Assembly (NCBI GenBank): GCA_040905905.1
Contig: JBBDQN010000051.1
Span: 1 to 64,000 of the forward strand
Reading direction: 5' to 3'
Length of the DNA: 64,000 nt
From: JAICND01 sp040905905
GTDB taxonomy: Bacteria; Actinomycetota; Acidimicrobiia; Spongiisociales; ZC4RG35
Shown here one piece after another: positions 26,024 through 35,258 of this stretch (position 1 is the stretch's first letter; every line of letters begins with the position of its first letter). Under the pieces are notes generated by a model, which saw nothing but the letters and a program-made list of their open reading frames with translations, was not told the origin of the DNA and did no database searches. Made by a program: the position numbers and the translations under genes.

Positions 26024-27990
26024 CCGCCCGGGGTCGTCAATGAGATGGCGGTGAAACACAGAGCCGTGGTGATCAGCCTGCTCGAATACCACTTGGTTTG
26101 ACCACCCGATGAGGGAGCGAAGAAGAAAGGTTCAGCAGCCCAGCCGCCGTCAAAGCTTTGACCGCTCGTGACGATCGCCTGCCACGATTCCTGATAGAGA
26201 TCTGTCAGGCCGGGCCGCCAACACGACCAAATCAAGCAAGCCGCCTCCTGAGGGGTGATTCGAGGCTGTCGACCGGTGCGGGCCAGTTCGTCTCGAAGTC
26301 GCTCGCGAGCAGGTGCCAGCTCGGGGATCTTCCCACTCAGTCCTTGTTGCTCGACTTGGTCTGTAAGTTCGGCCAGCACCCCCCTCGTGTACGGCTGCGG
26401 GTAGTTGATGTTGACGCTGGAACCCCTAGCGGCGTAGTCCCCCAAGAGCCGGCGCGCGGAGGGCACGATCAAAGTCATGTGCTCGTCGGGCTGGTACTCG
26501 AGCAGCCCTCGCACGAGATTCGCTTCGATGGTTCCACAACCTTCACCGAGGACCAGAGCCGATGCCTGTACGCTCGAAACCAGCCACACCGGTAGGCGAC
26601 CGTCGGGCCGGGCGTGCTTACCAAGCAGCGCCAGGAAGTCGCGCATAACTCCACGGTGCCGCTCGGTTTGGCTGGAATGTTTGTAAATCCGGAGCAGCAA
26701 TCCGAGGGTGTCGGACTCGACGTATCGCCTGGCGGCAGGATGGTCGTAGTAGGCGAGATGCTGCGCATCAATTGACCAGAAGAAGTCGTCGACCATCTCT
26801 GTGACTTCCAGTCCATGCTTGGCAAGGAGCTCAAGGATCAGCCCGGCCGGGAACCTGGCCGAAATCTCCGCCGCACCAAGCAATCCCCAACGATGGACTT
26901 CCCACGACTCATGAAAGGTTCGGTCGGCGAGCAGGAATCCGGCCGCCATCTGGACTGGAGTCTGCGGCGTCGCTGTAACGGATTCCACACCCTTTGTCCG
27001 GCGTCGGTCCGAACTCTGACCGAAGGCCGCCAAGCCCAGTCGGGTTTGGTTCGCTCCAATGGTGGCGGCCAGGTGCTGGCTGTAGGTCTGGAAGGTCGGC
27101 AAATGGAGTGCCTCTGCGAGCCGGCCGGCCTCCTCCAAATGGGGGAGGCAGCTGTCGATCATGGGGTCTATCGCCCGGTTCAGCAGGATCTCTCCCAGCA
27201 TGACCTCGGCCCCGGGTGGCTCTCTCAAGTCGATCCTCAACGAGGCGACCATCCGGCGAACGGTCGGCGAGACCCAGCCCCGGGCGAGGTCCCGCAACAG
27301 TCCGGTCAGATCAGCGCGAACAACCTCGACGAAGCCAAGATGATCAAGCAGGTTCTCGAGCTGATCGACATCTAGAGACCGACCTGCCCATGCCGCCACC
27401 GCCAGAGGACCGAGAGCCAACGGGGCGAAGCGTGCGGTTTGGATGCTCCAGAGTTCGGCATCGGTCGAGTCATAGACCGGATCGTCCAGGGCGAGGATGG
27501 CATCACCGTAAGACTCCCATCGGCGACGGTGGCGGGACCAGAAGTCTGTGTCGTCCCGGAGCACGGTGACCAGTTCTGTGGACGTCTGTCTGACCAGCCA
27601 CGCACTCAGAGTCGCGAAATTGATCCGGGAATCGCCCAGTTGGGCTTCTTCGTCGAGATGCATCAAGGCGAAGGTGTAAACGGCCGCTCTAAATAGCTGC
27701 TCTTCGACAAGACTCCTCGTTCGGCCGTTGGGAGCAGCTAGATCGTCGAGAATCCACAAATGTTGATGGAGGACCGGGCTCCCATCGGGCGCACGCAGGA
27801 GGTCGCGGAAAGCTCCGGTCGGCGAGTGACGAATACCCAGGCTCTGGCGGAGAAGCCGGCTTTGTCTATACAGGTGGGTGGGTAGCGAGTCGAGGTCCAT
27901 CTCGAGCCCGTCCCAGAAGCGGTCGACGCTAATCCGATATCCGACGAGTGATTCCAGCGGAAGCCTCCCAGCTCCGAGCGAAAACTCCAT
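26020..27990 (-). CDS. two-domain terpene-cyclase-like protein
   Basis: A 656-residue protein I recognise only at fold level. The N-terminal half (about residues 1-290) is helical with VEVVRADLTGLLRDLARGW, similar to the second metal region of class I prenyl/terpene synthases. The C-terminal half is helical-repeat-like with YDHPAARRYVESDTLGLLLR and a QW-like end (SFDGGWAAEPF), reminiscent of the alpha/alpha barrel of squalene-hopene cyclases. I see no canonical DxDD, so class II activity is not assured. A TGATATAAC extended -10 lies at 28002-28010. It may act with the two convergent genes. Confidence 0.55.
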   Translation of the reverse strand: MEFSLGAGRLPLESLVGYRISVDRFWDGLEMDLDSLPTHLYRQSRLLRQSLGIRHSPTGAFRDLLRAPDGSPVLHQHLWILDDLAAPNGRTRSLVEEQLFRAAVYTFALMHLDEEAQLGDSRINFATLSAWLVRQTSTELVTVLRDDTDFWSRHRRRWESYGDAILALDDPVYDSTDAELWSIQTARFAPLALGPLAVAAWAGRSLDVDQLENLLDHLGFVEVVRADLTGLLRDLARGWVSPTVRRMVASLRIDLREPPGAEVMLGEILLNRAIDPMIDSCLPHLEEAGRLAEALHLPTFQTYSQHLAATIGANQTRLGLAAFGQSSDRRRTKGVESVTATPQTPVQMAAGFLLADRTFHESWEVHRWGLLGAAEISARFPAGLILELLAKHGLEVTEMVDDFFWSIDAQHLAYYDHPAARRYVESDTLGLLLRIYKHSSQTERHRGVMRDFLALLGKHARPDGRLPVWLVSSVQASALVLGEGCGTIEANLVRGLLEYQPDEHMTLIVPSARRLLGDYAARGSSVNINYPQPYTRGVLAELTDQVEQQGLSGKIPELAPARERLRDELARTGRQPRITPQEAACLIWSCWRPGLTDLYQESWQAIVTSGQSFDGGWAAEPFFFAPSSGGQTKWYSSRLITTALCFTAISLTTPGG

Positions 27991-28001
27991 CCATCAACTC
28001 G

Positions 28002-28010
28002 GTTATATCA
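28002..28010 (-). promoter_or_regulatory. extended -10 of terpene-cyclase-like gene
   Basis: Minus-strand TGATATAAC is an extended -10 box (TGn plus TATAAC) eleven bases before the ATG at 27990 and seven before an out-of-frame ATG at 27994. No good -35 is visible, which is normal for extended -10 promoters. Confidence 0.45.
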
Positions 28011-28178
28011 CCGAGGGCAGCCGAACCGCCTCTCAAGGGCTCTTCGTCGGTGAGGCGGAAGTCTTCAGGCGACACCGGGGAAAGTTGGGGTCACAAAGGC
28101 GGTTTGGCAACCTGAAACATCGGGTACTTCCGGAGCAGGCTACTTAGCGGAGAATTTCCGCTGGGGAAGGAGTAAGCC

Positions 28179-28535
28179 ATGTATACGGAACTTTGGACCT
28201 ACCGGGAGTCGATGCCTGCATCCACCGACGCCATCAACGGCTTTGGGGTGGAAGCGACCGACGGCAAGATTGGCCACATCGACCAGGCCTCCAATGAGGT
28301 CGGCGCTGGCTACATCGTGGTCGACACCGGCCCATGGATCCTCGGTCGAAAGGTGATGATTCCGGCTGGAGCCATTACCAACGTCGACCTGGACGAAGAA
28401 CTGGTGATGCTTGATCTCACCAAGGAGCAGATCAAGGACTCTCCCGAATTCGATCCTCAGACCGGGTTGCGGGACACCGACTATCGCGGAGAGCTCGGCG
28501 AGTACTACGAGCCCTTCTTCCGGCCCCGTTCCTGA
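28179..28535 (+). CDS. PRC-barrel domain protein
   Basis: A 118-residue protein with the PRC-barrel pattern: INGFGVEATDGKIGHIDQAS, then YIVVDTGPWILGRKVMIPAG, then ITNVD and LTKEQIKDSPEFD. PRC-barrel proteins include photosynthetic reaction-centre H subunits, RimM and many small stress-associated proteins. This one is stand-alone. GAAGGAG precedes ATG 28179. A strong hairpin terminator follows the stop. Confidence 0.82.
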   Translation: MYTELWTYRESMPASTDAINGFGVEATDGKIGHIDQASNEVGAGYIVVDTGPWILGRKVMIPAGAITNVDLDEELVMLDLTKEQIKDSPEFDPQTGLRDTDYRGELGEYYEPFFRPRS

Positions 28536-28546
28536 TCACGCCTGTC

Positions 28547-28580
28547 GGTCGGGGTGAGGGCTTAGGCCCTTGCCCCGACC
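28547..28580 (+). terminator. long hairpin terminator after PRC-barrel gene
   Basis: GGTCGGGG (28547-28554) pairs with CCCCGACC (28573-28580). Inside, AGGGC pairs with GCCCT around a TTAG loop, separated from the outer stem by a TG/TG internal loop. The stem totals 13 base pairs. No strong T-run follows (GGGTTCTCT), so termination efficiency is uncertain. It separates the PRC-barrel gene from the DUF2235 operon. Confidence 0.65.
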
Positions 28581-28696
28581 GGGTTCTCTAACCACTAAAT
28601 CGCGTTCCAGGGCGCGACGCGCGGCCTCTCGACGGCGTACGCTCTTTTCTACTTCGGACTCTGGGGATCGAACAACAGGGGAAGAGCAGCCGAATC

Positions 28697-29806
28697 GTGC
28701 CGAAGAACATCGTCCTTTGCCTTGATGGCACGGGCAACCAATTGAAGGCAACGGCCAACAGCAACGTTGTCCTTCTGTACAGCATGCTCGACCACTCCGA
28801 CCCCGGCCAACAGGTCGCCTTCTACGACCCCGGGGTTGGAACCATGGGAGCCCGCGGTGCCTGGACCACCTGGGGTCAGAAGTTCACCAAGCTGCTGGGG
28901 CTCGTCTTCGGTTTCGGTATCAAAGACAACCTCGAAGAAGCTCTGGTCTACCTGATGAAGACCTACGAGCCCGGCGACCGGGTCTTCATCTTCGGGTTCA
29001 GCCGCGGAGCCTTCACCGCCCGCGGCCTCAGCGGTTTGACCTACCGCGCCGGGGTGATGAGGAAGGGTGCAGAAAACCTCGTCCCCTATCTCGTGGCCGC
29101 CTACACCAAGGGCAGCGAGTTCTCCAAGGACGACTGGGCCAAGCTAAACCGGTTCGCCCAGATCTTCTCCAAGAAGACCGACGGCAGCCCCGCCCTTCCG
29201 GTCCACTTTCTCGGACTGTGGGACTCAGTCAAGGCGCTCGGGATCCTTCGCTCCGACCCGAACTGGCCGTATACCCGCAAGCTCCCCAACGCCCGCCACG
29301 TCGCCCATGCGGTATCGATCGACGAACGTCGACGACCCTACGCCGAGTACCTGGTCAAGCCCGACCCGAAGTCGACAACCACCCTGCAGGAGACCTGGTT
29401 TGCGGGTGTCCACTCCGATGTCGGAGGGGGCTTCGTCGATCACCCCGAACCTGGACGTATCGCCCTCAAATGGATGGCCGACCGGGCTCTCGACCACGGT
29501 CTGATCCTCGCGGCTAAGTCGTACACGAAGCTGTGCAAGCTCACCGTCGCCGATGCCGCCGGCCCCATTCACGTCAACGGCAAGGTCTGGGGAGTGCTCG
29601 GCTTACGGCAGCGGCCGATCGAAGCGAAGAGCCCTTCGATCCATCAGAGCGTGCGGGACCGGATGACCGCCAACCCGTCGTATCGGATACCGGCGGACCC
29701 GAACCAGGTCATCTGGGATGACCCCGACTGGACCACACCCCACCCGAACATGAGCGGCCCCATCCAGGCGGAGGAACCCGAACCGGTCGAGGCGATAGAG
29801 CCATGA
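28697..29806 (+). CDS. DUF2235 alpha/beta-hydrolase (Tle1-like phospholipase family)
   Basis: A 369-residue protein starting MPKNIVLCLDGTGNQ, with nucleophile motif FGFSRGA (Ser102), GLWDSVKALG (acid region) and WFAGVHSDVGGGF (His region), the full DUF2235/Tle1 signature. Characterised relatives are phospholipase effectors of type VI secretion systems. Other DUF2235 proteins occur in conflict loci. The stop overlaps the ATG of a CHAT-protease gene by four bases, so they are co-translated. No signal peptide is visible, which suggests it acts inside the cell, possibly on the membrane. GTG 28697 is the start. Confidence 0.85.
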   Translation: MPKNIVLCLDGTGNQLKATANSNVVLLYSMLDHSDPGQQVAFYDPGVGTMGARGAWTTWGQKFTKLLGLVFGFGIKDNLEEALVYLMKTYEPGDRVFIFGFSRGAFTARGLSGLTYRAGVMRKGAENLVPYLVAAYTKGSEFSKDDWAKLNRFAQIFSKKTDGSPALPVHFLGLWDSVKALGILRSDPNWPYTRKLPNARHVAHAVSIDERRRPYAEYLVKPDPKSTTTLQETWFAGVHSDVGGGFVDHPEPGRIALKWMADRALDHGLILAAKSYTKLCKLTVADAAGPIHVNGKVWGVLGLRQRPIEAKSPSIHQSVRDRMTANPSYRIPADPNQVIWDDPDWTTPHPNMSGPIQAEEPEPVEAIEP

Positions 29807-32550
29807 CCGCACCCGGGACGGCAGCGGTGAGGCGGGCACTGGGTAGTTGGGGCAAGCGCTTGAGTGACGACAAATTGGTGAGGGCGGTGATCGGCGCCGG
29901 CGTGCTCGAAGCCAATCCCCATCTGAACGACGACGACCCGGCGGCCACCCTCCGCAACTACTTCCTGAATAGCGATTGGTCGCTGGGTTGGCGCTTCCCT
30001 CAAGAGAGCCTCGCCCGGCTAACACCGCAGCAGGCGGCCAAGGCGGCCGCTGGGGCGCTGGGCAGTCTGGCGGTCGAGCCCGAGATCGGGAGTCAACCCG
30101 ACCCCTACACCACGATGAGATTCCTCGGATCAGCGGCGGCCCCCTACGTCAGAGCCGGCGAGATCTACGAACCCAGCTGGCATTGGCCGCTCAGAGTCGG
30201 GTTCCTTTCTGATCGGCCCTCATCCGCTCTTCGCAAGAGCGTCACCAGGCCCTGGCCCGACCTGCGCGACCTAGTCAAAGCCCAAGATGACTGTGACCTG
30301 CTGCTGTTGCCGTGGTCGGTCTCCGAAGCCGACCAGAAGAACGAGTTGCCCCAGGTAGGGAAGGTGGGGATGGTGATGTTGATGGGGCCGATCGACGTTC
30401 CCTCTAAGGAAGTGGGCCGGGTCGCTGACCGGCTCGCCCTTCGCTTCGGTGCCGAGGGATGCCATCTCGCCAATCGTCCCGAGGACCCCGAACAGTGGTT
30501 CGCCGATCTCATCGAGCAACTCGCCCACAACCAGCCCCTCGGCCTGGCCCTGACCCTGGCGAGGAACAACATCACCCGACGTCCGCACTACACGACCATG
30601 TCATCGGGATTGGGGACAGTTGCCCGGCTGGAGCGGGTCATCAGCCAATTTGCCTATTACCTCACCCTCCTGGGAGGGAGGCCGATCGAGATACCTGCCG
30701 GGTTGGGTGGTCGGTTGCCGAGCTTTGATCTCAGCGGTTCCGTTCCGGCCGGAGCGGTCGGTGACTACCTCAATCAGGCCATGCGCGATCGATCCTTCCA
30801 ATATCTCCACGAGACCAACGAGGCATCGGCGATCGCCGCCCTGGTACGGGCCACTGCCGGTCTCCCCAGTCCGGGCGAGCTAGCCACCGCCAACGGCGGC
30901 GGCCGAGGCGCCGGAGAAGGTGGGGAGGGTGGCGAGCAGATCCGAATCCTCAACGGAAAAGTGATGGATGGCGACAAACAGCATCGACTGGCGCTGGAAG
31001 CGGGCAAGGAATACGGCCTCGAAGTGTGGATCGGGGTGATGAGCGAGGAGTCGATCACCCAGCCCGGCGCTCCCGCCTTCCCGGCCGAAGAGCTACCCGC
31101 CGGTCCCCAACAGATCGACGTCGTCTTCACCTGTCTCGGCAACCGGCCCGAGGTCCAGCGCGGTCAAGTGACGCTGCCTGAACGGGGCGACTCCGATCGC
31201 TTCTCCTTTGTGCTGCGGTTCACACGACCTGGTGTCGTGTTCGGACGGTTGGCTCTCGCCCATGGGGGTCGGGTCCTCCAGACCGCCGTGGTCCGGGCCG
31301 AGGTCGTGAAGGAGCGGCCCTCGCGATTGGGCCAACCCGAGATCGAGGTGGAAGAGGTGATCCGCACCAGTTTCGGCGCGGTGGCCGAGGAAGAGCAGTT
31401 CGACCTGGCCGTGGTCGTCAATCGCGGCCCTACAGGCAAGAAGACCGCTGCAACCATCAGCAAGGACGCAGCCAGCCTTCGCTCCATCGATGGGTTACAG
31501 GCCCAGATCACCGACCTCAAGGACGCCCTCACCTCGATAGCCGACGACCCGGATGCCTTTGCCTCGATCACCTCGAAGGAGAGCCTCGCCCTGCTCTTCG
31601 GCCTTTCCAACGCAGGTGCGGTACTTCATAAGTCGTTCGAGATCGACCACGGGATCAAGCCGGGCCTTTTCAAGCGCGGCCGTATCCAGATCATCTCGGC
31701 GGCACCCGACTCCTACCTTCCGGTTGAGCTGCTCTATGCACTGCGGCCGCCCGACGTTCCGAGGCTTTGTAAGAACTGGAAGAAGTCGGTACTCGCAGGC
31801 AAGTGCGAATCCTGTGAGGCCCTTGGTCCCAACGATGAGATCCCAATATGTCTCACCGGGTTCTGGGGGGTGCGTTATGTCGTCGAGCGCCACGTCCATG
31901 ACCCCACGCACACTGGGATGCTGGGGGACTACGTACTCCAGAGCGAGCTGGCCGCCGGACGCAACGAGATCAACCCGCTCGAGTCGATCCTCTGGGGACT
32001 CTCCAAGAATGTCCTCGCCAAGGATCGCACTGCACTGCAGCGAGCGTTCAGCAAGAAAAATTTCGCCGCCACCAAAGTTGGAACGTGGAAAGACCTGCAG
32101 GAAAAGATGGGACCTCTTAACCCTTCCATGCTCTTCCTGCTCCCGCACACCGAACATATCGCTCCGCTCGTCCCAGGCTCTGAGATCGGGGGAAAGCTTG
32201 ACAAGATCAACAAGATTCCGGATTTCGTGGGCCCCCGGCGGGAGAAGCGGTATGTGGTGGTACTGCTCGGATGCGATACAGCCAGCACCGACATTCCTTT
32301 CCAGGGAATGGTGCCCCAATTTCGCTACGCCGGCGCCGCAGTGATCGTCACGACAATCAACACAATTCTGGGAAGACACGCCGTGCCGGTAGCCAAGGAG
32401 CTGCTCCGGATTCTCAAAGACGGTGGAATCGCCAACCGGTCGATGGGCGACGCCATGCGCGACCTCCGCCGTCAGGCTCTCAGCGACGGTTACCCGATGG
32501 TGCTGTCGGTAGTGGCGTTCGGAGATGCCGACTGGAGAATCACGGCGTGA
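29803..32550 (+). CDS. CHAT-domain caspase-like protease
   Basis: A 915-residue protein. The C-terminal CHAT protease domain (about residues 600-915) contains LLPHTEH (His782) and LLGCDTAS (Cys824), with RYAGAAVIVTT following, as in CHAT/caspase-fold enzymes. A Cys-rich insert (LCKNW...KCESC...ICLTGFWG, about residues 650-690) looks zinc-binding. Upstream lie a Gly-rich linker (about 363-376), a beta-sandwich-like segment, and around 125-250 a region resembling a catalytically dead CHAT/caspase fold (DLLLLPWSVSE, VGMVMLMGPIDVPSKE). CHAT proteases in defence systems are activated to cleave partner proteins. Overlapping genes give the partners: DUF2235 hydrolase upstream, metallo-beta-lactamase downstream. 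Confidence 0.82.
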   Translation: MTAPGTAAVRRALGSWGKRLSDDKLVRAVIGAGVLEANPHLNDDDPAATLRNYFLNSDWSLGWRFPQESLARLTPQQAAKAAAGALGSLAVEPEIGSQPDPYTTMRFLGSAAAPYVRAGEIYEPSWHWPLRVGFLSDRPSSALRKSVTRPWPDLRDLVKAQDDCDLLLLPWSVSEADQKNELPQVGKVGMVMLMGPIDVPSKEVGRVADRLALRFGAEGCHLANRPEDPEQWFADLIEQLAHNQPLGLALTLARNNITRRPHYTTMSSGLGTVARLERVISQFAYYLTLLGGRPIEIPAGLGGRLPSFDLSGSVPAGAVGDYLNQAMRDRSFQYLHETNEASAIAALVRATAGLPSPGELATANGGGRGAGEGGEGGEQIRILNGKVMDGDKQHRLALEAGKEYGLEVWIGVMSEESITQPGAPAFPAEELPAGPQQIDVVFTCLGNRPEVQRGQVTLPERGDSDRFSFVLRFTRPGVVFGRLALAHGGRVLQTAVVRAEVVKERPSRLGQPEIEVEEVIRTSFGAVAEEEQFDLAVVVNRGPTGKKTAATISKDAASLRSIDGLQAQITDLKDALTSIADDPDAFASITSKESLALLFGLSNAGAVLHKSFEIDHGIKPGLFKRGRIQIISAAPDSYLPVELLYALRPPDVPRLCKNWKKSVLAGKCESCEALGPNDEIPICLTGFWGVRYVVERHVHDPTHTGMLGDYVLQSELAAGRNEINPLESILWGLSKNVLAKDRTALQRAFSKKNFAATKVGTWKDLQEKMGPLNPSMLFLLPHTEHIAPLVPGSEIGGKLDKINKIPDFVGPRREKRYVVVLLGCDTASTDIPFQGMVPQFRYAGAAVIVTTINTILGRHAVPVAKELLRILKDGGIANRSMGDAMRDLRRQALSDGYPMVLSVVAFGDADWRITA

Positions 32551-33635
32551 CGGTGCTTCGCATCGAGATGCTCCCGGCCGAGGAAGGTGACGCCCTCTGG
32601 ATCGAGTACGGGGATTCGGACCATCCCCGTCGGATGTTGATCGACGGAGGGGTGCTGGACGCCCATCCCACTCTGCGGGACCGGATCGAAGCGATCGAGG
32701 GCAAGCGCCGGTTTGAGCTCATGGTCGTGACCCACATCGACAACGACCACATCGACGCCATGATCAAGTTCATGGCCGAGGACCACAAGGTCCAGGTCGG
32801 CGACTTCTGGTTCAACGCCTGGGATCAGATCAAAGCGGACATCCTCGGCCCCAAACAGGGTGAGATGCTCACCGAACGCATTCGCCAGCGCGGATGGAAA
32901 CACCATCACAAGTCGAAGGGCAAGGCGATCGCCATACCGGGCAAGGGGAAACTTCCAGTGTTCCGTCTTACGGGAGGAATGAAGGTCACCGTGCTCGGAC
33001 CGCGCGGGGTCGATCTTGGCCGGCTTCGCAAGGAGTGGAAGACGATCATCACCAACGCCGGGTTGAAGCCAGGTGGGGTCTTCACCGGGGCCAAGCTCCT
33101 AGAGAAAGCTCCGAGGTACGCCAAGGACCGACTGGGGACCGCGCCGCCCAACGTCGAGCGCTGGTCCAATCGGAAATTCACAGAAGACCCGAGCCCGTCC
33201 AACGCGTCGAGCATCAGCCTTCTTCTCGAGTACGGAGATCGCAAGGTCCTCTTAACCGGAGATGCCCGGAGCGACTCGCTCATCGAAGGCATCGATCGAC
33301 TATTGAAGGAGCGAAAGCTCGACCGGCTGACCATCGATGCGTTCAAGGTGCCCCACCACGGGAGCAAGAACAACCTCAGCAACGAGCTGATGCAGCGCCT
33401 CGACTGCAAGAACTTTCTCGTTTCGAGCAGCGGCCGGAAGTTCAACCACCCCGACGACGACGCCATCGCCCGGGTCATCTTCCACAGCGACGACCCGACC
33501 CTTCATTTCAACTATCGGACAGAGGACAACAAAGACTGGGACCGACCCAACTGGAAGAAGAAGCTGGGTTATCAGACGGTCTATCCCAAGCCTGGAGCGT
33601 CCGGGTTAGTGGTCGAATTCGTGGTGCAGGAGTAG
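32547..33635 (+). CDS. ComEC-like metallo-beta-lactamase fold hydrolase
   Basis: A 362-residue MBL-fold protein with VVTHIDNDHIDAM (metal site H63-x-D65-x-D67-H68, a variant of HxHxDH), LTGDARS, and VPHHGSKNN (His270-His271-Gly-Ser). The PHHGS motif is typical of the ComEC/Rec2-like MBL group, suggesting nuclease or phosphodiesterase activity. GTG 32547 lies inside the CHAT stop (GTGA), so all three genes are coupled. The long frame to 32271 upstream overlaps CHAT coding sequence and is rejected. Confidence 0.85.
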   Translation: MTVLRIEMLPAEEGDALWIEYGDSDHPRRMLIDGGVLDAHPTLRDRIEAIEGKRRFELMVVTHIDNDHIDAMIKFMAEDHKVQVGDFWFNAWDQIKADILGPKQGEMLTERIRQRGWKHHHKSKGKAIAIPGKGKLPVFRLTGGMKVTVLGPRGVDLGRLRKEWKTIITNAGLKPGGVFTGAKLLEKAPRYAKDRLGTAPPNVERWSNRKFTEDPSPSNASSISLLLEYGDRKVLLTGDARSDSLIEGIDRLLKERKLDRLTIDAFKVPHHGSKNNLSNELMQRLDCKNFLVSSSGRKFNHPDDDAIARVIFHSDDPTLHFNYRTEDNKDWDRPNWKKKLGYQTVYPKPGASGLVVEFVVQE

Positions 33636-33691
33636 AGCAAGCAACGGCCTGAGGGGGTTACACGGTCGATGGGCGGGGTACAGCCTCTCTG

Positions 33692-35236
33692 ATGGATCCA
33701 TTTGGTAGGTACCCAACCGAACGGAACCGGTCGCTTTGGGTCGCGACTTCCGAGGACGTCCGCTACCCGAGCCTCGAGCACGACATCGAAGCGGACGTCA
33801 TCGTGGTTGGCTCAGGAATCACCGGGCTGTCGACCGCCCGGCTCCTCTCCGCTCGGGGGTTACGAGTGGTGGTACTGGAAGCGAGGAGGATCTGTTTCGG
33901 AGTCACCGCCTTCACCACCGCCAAATTGACTGCCCTCCACTCGACCATCTACAGCGACCTCATCCGAATTTGGGGCGATGAGGTCGCAGCTGTCTATGCC
34001 GAGGCCAACCAGGCAGCGATCGGCAAGGTCAGGGAGCTGATTGCCGCCGATGGGATCGAGTGCGACCTGCGCGAGGCCGCTGCCTACACCTATGCCGAGT
34101 CGGGCGGAAACGTGGCCGAGATCGAAGCCGAGGTGGACGCGGTCCGAACGGCAGGCCTGGATGCGTCTTTCACCACCGAATCCGAGCTCCCCTACGAGAT
34201 CGCCGGGGCGATCAAACTGGACCGTCAGGCCCAGTTCCATCCCCGCCGCTATTGCCTGGGTCTAGCCGACGCCATCACCGGCAACGATGGTCTGATTTTC
34301 GAAGGGAGCCCGGCCATGGCTCTCGATGCCTCCACCGCGACAGTCACCACTGATCGCGCCAAGGCCACAGGCAAAGCGGTCGTAATCGCTACCCAGATCC
34401 CCTTTGTCAACAGGGGAGGCCACTTCGCCCGCATGACCCCGTCACGTTCTTATGCGCTGGCACTGCGAGCGCCGAATCAGTCCTTGCAGGGCATGTACAT
34501 CAGCGTCGACGCGCCGACCCGCTCGCTCCGGTCGACTGGTGACGGATACCTGATCGTCGGAGGTGAAGGCCATCCGGTCGGCACCGACTCTGACACCTCC
34601 CGGCGATACCGCACTCTCGAGGAATGGTCGGGCGACAGATTTCCGGGATCGACGGTCGAGTTCCGGTGGTCGGCTCAGGACTATCGGAGTGCCGACCGGC
34701 TGCCTTTCATCGGGCGCCTCACCTCCGGGACCGAGCGGGTGTTCGTCGCCACCGGTTTTGCAAAATGGGGCATGACGAACGGCACGGTGGCAGCGATGAT
34801 CATCTCGGACCTCATCCAGGAAGTCCCCAATCCCTGGGCTCAGACTTTTGACTCCACCCGATTCGCGCTGGGCCAGGGTGGGCCGGGGACCGTCACCGCC
34901 ACCCTCGAGGCTGCCAAGCACTTCGTCGTTGACCGTCTCAAGACTCTCGGTAGCAAGCCTGCGGGCGAGCTGAGGAATGGTGAGGGCGCGGTTGTATCAC
35001 TTGACGGGAAAACGGTGGCCGCGTTTCGCGACGAGGATGGGCAACTCCACGCCATCTCGGCCACGTGCACCCATCTGGCGTGCCAGGTCTCGTTCAATGA
35101 AGCCGAAAGGTCCTGGGATTGCCCCTGTCACGGCTCGCGCTTTGATGTCGAGGGCCGGGTGCTCCAAGGACCGGCCATCAGAGACCTCGCCTCCAAAGAA
35201 ACCGAACCGGTGACCGACCTCGCCTCTGACGACTGA
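33692..35236 (+). CDS. FAD-dependent oxidoreductase fused to a Rieske domain
   Basis: A 514-residue protein. The N-terminal FAD-binding DAO-type domain has VGSGITGLSTARLLSARG (GxGxxG, about residues 34-51). The C-terminal Rieske [2Fe-2S] domain has C459-T-H461 and C477-P-C-H480. This fusion is a known group of probable amine/imino-acid or aldehyde oxidoreductases with unclear substrates. It follows the DUF2235/CHAT/MBL operon after 56 bases but carries its own start region, and I would not assume it belongs to that system. Confidence 0.85.
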   Translation: MDPFGRYPTERNRSLWVATSEDVRYPSLEHDIEADVIVVGSGITGLSTARLLSARGLRVVVLEARRICFGVTAFTTAKLTALHSTIYSDLIRIWGDEVAAVYAEANQAAIGKVRELIAADGIECDLREAAAYTYAESGGNVAEIEAEVDAVRTAGLDASFTTESELPYEIAGAIKLDRQAQFHPRRYCLGLADAITGNDGLIFEGSPAMALDASTATVTTDRAKATGKAVVIATQIPFVNRGGHFARMTPSRSYALALRAPNQSLQGMYISVDAPTRSLRSTGDGYLIVGGEGHPVGTDSDTSRRYRTLEEWSGDRFPGSTVEFRWSAQDYRSADRLPFIGRLTSGTERVFVATGFAKWGMTNGTVAAMIISDLIQEVPNPWAQTFDSTRFALGQGGPGTVTATLEAAKHFVVDRLKTLGSKPAGELRNGEGAVVSLDGKTVAAFRDEDGQLHAISATCTHLACQVSFNEAERSWDCPCHGSRFDVEGRVLQGPAIRDLASKETEPVTDLASDD

Positions 35237-35258
35237 AACGGTCCCCGGCCACCGGGGC

